The translations under genes and the position numbers were made by a program. A stretch of DNA of 64,000 nt from JAWWPY01 sp963822825. GTDB lineage: Bacteria; Actinomycetota; Actinomycetes; Streptosporangiales; Streptosporangiaceae. The stretch is from NCBI GenBank assembly GCA_963822825.1, contig CAWGIW010000004.1, positions 62,001-126,000 on the forward strand, read 5' to 3'. A model generated the notes under the pieces. The model searched no databases. It worked only from the letters and a program-made list of their open reading frames with translations, and was not told the origin of the DNA. Shown in pieces: positions 62,793 through 64,000 of this stretch (the first letter of the stretch is position 1; each line of letters opens with the position of its first letter).

Positions 62793-63425
62793 TGCCGCAC
62801 ACATCAGACATGGTCGAGATCGCGTCTGAGGCCGAACTCCGTCAGTTGCTCGGGACGCCCAGCCGGCGCGCGGCCACCAAAACCCGGCCCGTGCTGCGCC
62901 AGATGGACCGGGAGTGGCTGGCCGCTTCCCCGTTCTGCCTGATCGCGACCGCGGGCGCGGATGGCACCTGCGATGTCTCGCCGAAAGGTGACCCACCCGG
63001 CTTTACCTGCGTCATCGACGATTCTACGATCGCGATCCCGGATCGTCCCGGCAACCAGCGCGCGGACGGGTTCCGCAACGTGCTCAGCAACCCGCACGTC
63101 GGCCTGGTGTTCGTGGTGCCGGGGCGCGGGGACACGCTGCGCATCAACGGGAGTGCCCGGCTGATCCGCGAGGCGCCATTCTTCGACGACATGATCGTGA
63201 AAGGCCACCGGCCAGGCGTTGGCCCTCCTGGTCGAGATCGAGCAGGTCTTCTTCCACTGCGCCAAAGCCTTCATGCGCTCACAACTGTGGCACCCGGAGA
63301 CGTGGAACCCGACGATGCTGCCGTCGGTCGCCTGCATCGTCAAGAGCATCCAGGACACCGAGGAGACGCTGGAGGAACTCGAGCACTACTACGGCCCGGA
63401 CTACGCCAAGCGGCTCTATCGCTGA
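62792..63425 (+). CDS. PPOX-class FMN flavoprotein (pyridoxamine-oxidase-like), frameshifted
   Basis: About 210 residues after removing one G at 63215-63216. The start at the ATG at 62792 follows AGGAGG and forms TGATG with the DUF2637 stop. The split-barrel domain includes SPFCLIATAGADGTCDVSPKG and GFRNVLSNPHVGLVFVVPG. The second frame continues LALLVEIEQVFFHCAKAFMR and ends GPDYAKRLYR. This matches the MSMEG_1061-type FMN-dependent PPOX group of about 200 residues; the substrate is unknown. Sequencing error is the likely cause of the shift. Confidence 0.82.
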
Positions 63426-63449
63426 CCCGATCTGGCCGGTGATCGGGTC
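63424..63449. terminator. Bidirectional hairpin between PPOX and ispF genes
   Basis: A perfect 9-bp stem (GACCCGATC with GATCGGGTC) around an 8-base loop, right behind the PPOX gene and beyond the ispF end. Confidence 0.65.
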
Positions 63450-63475
63450 TGGGCGCTGACCGCTGATCAACAGGC

Positions 63476-64000
63476 CTAAGTCAGCCGCGGGGGGACCGGC
63501 CGACGCAGGATCGGCCGGCCGCATCCGGACCACGAGGGCGGTAGCGATGGCGGCGAGGCCTTCTCCCCGCCCGATGAGGCCGAGGCCATCCGTAGTGGTT
63601 GCGGACAGGTTCACGGCCACACCGCCCAGCGCCTCGGCGAGCACCTTCTCCGCCTCGTGGCGGCGCGGGGCGAGGCGCGGGCGTTCCCCGATGACCTGGA
63701 TAGCTACGTTGCCGACGATGAACCCGGCACCAGCCAGGAGCGCGGCGGTCTCGCGCAGCAGCGCTGTGCCCGGTGCGCCCGCCCACCGCGGCTCGGCCGT
63801 GCCGAAGTGGGTGCCAAGGTCACCAAGCCCGGCGGCCGACAGCAGAGCATCGCAGGCCGCATGGGCGGCCACGTCACCATCGGAATGGCCAACCAGGCCC
63901 TCTTCACCAGGCCAGAAGAGACCCGCCAGGTAGAGCGCCCGCCCGGCCCGAAAGGGTGAACGTCGACGCCGACGCCTACCCTGGGCAGTTCTTGGGGCAC
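63476..64000 (-). CDS. ispF: 2-C-methyl-D-erythritol 2,4-cyclodiphosphate synthase, frameshifted, at window edge
   Basis: The N-terminus (GTG at 64000, RVGVGVDVHPFGPG) and the rest lie in different frames, joined by adding one base at 63941-63944. The second frame has EGLVGHSDGDVAAHAACDALL (Asp and His metal ligands), GLGDLGTHFGTAEPRW, VGNVAIQVIGERP and ATTTDGLGLIGRGEGLAA, covering the whole enzyme. It closes the cyclodiphosphate ring in the MEP isoprenoid pathway. The C-terminal end is uncertain: the frame runs on over the PPOX gene, and a one-base change in the C run at 63491-63496 would give a stop at 63476. The protein could extend further upstream, e.g. as an IspD-IspF fusion. Confidence 0.9.

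Overview
The window is very GC-rich and reads as chromosomal DNA of a soil-type actinomycete. Supporting marks are an orphan groEL with CIRCE operators, a DUF3263 protein, LCP and mycosin-like proteins, a DUF574 methyltransferase, a DUF2637 membrane protein, type VII secretion substrates and the ispF-cysS-rlmB order. A Streptosporangiales-like or related lineage is plausible, but no marker here fixes the family. No integrase, transposase, phage structural gene or replication origin was seen.

Layout. 1-4.3 kb: end of a MacAB-like ABC export operon (lipoprotein, adaptor, ATPase) and a divergent two-component system. 4.3-8.4 kb: two cold-shock proteins, a HAAS-domain membrane protein and groEL with two CIRCE sites. 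8.7-10.5 kb: a MoaD/ThiS sulfur carrier and a threonine-synthase homologue behind a SAM-I riboswitch, best explained as a methionine/homocysteine unit. 10.5-14.3 kb: trehalose synthesis (otsA, otsB), DUF3263 and a SAM hydrolase. 14.4-23.1 kb: cell envelope genes (degenerate mycosin, PlsC, polytopic membrane protein, LCP protein, HAF-repeat protein), then tRNA-Thr. 23.7-27.1 kb: a large secreted glycosidase-like protein with LamG and CBM domains.

27.6-35.1 kb is the accessory part and looks like a conflict island. It holds a decayed nucleotidyltransferase, a restriction enzyme of the phosphorothioate-DNA-reading type, a WXG-like protein, a type VII toxin with a PD-(D/E)xK-like tip and an overlapping pentapeptide-repeat gene, an unknown 436-residue protein, and a zinc-finger phosphoribosyltransferase paired with DprA.

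35.2-45.2 kb: a ThDP enzyme, an HtrA protease, a DUF574 methyltransferase, a SpoIIE-type phosphatase, then an amine-use group (copper amine oxidase, amino acid/amine permease, aldehyde dehydrogenase remnant). 45.7-51.7 kb: a LacI regulator with a repetitive N-terminus diverges from a catabolic operon (Gfo/Idh dehydrogenase, DUF993 aldolase-like protein, TIM-barrel isomerase), with a PfkB kinase at the far end. 51.8-58 kb: a methyltransferase, NTF2-like protein, MBL hydrolase, phosphoesterase, IclR regulator and a second Gfo/Idh enzyme. 58-64 kb: rlmB, cysS, DUF2637 protein, PPOX flavoprotein and ispF.

At least seven otherwise intact conserved genes carry a single-base frameshift, mostly in short homopolymers. 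This points to residual sequencing error as the main cause rather than mass gene decay.
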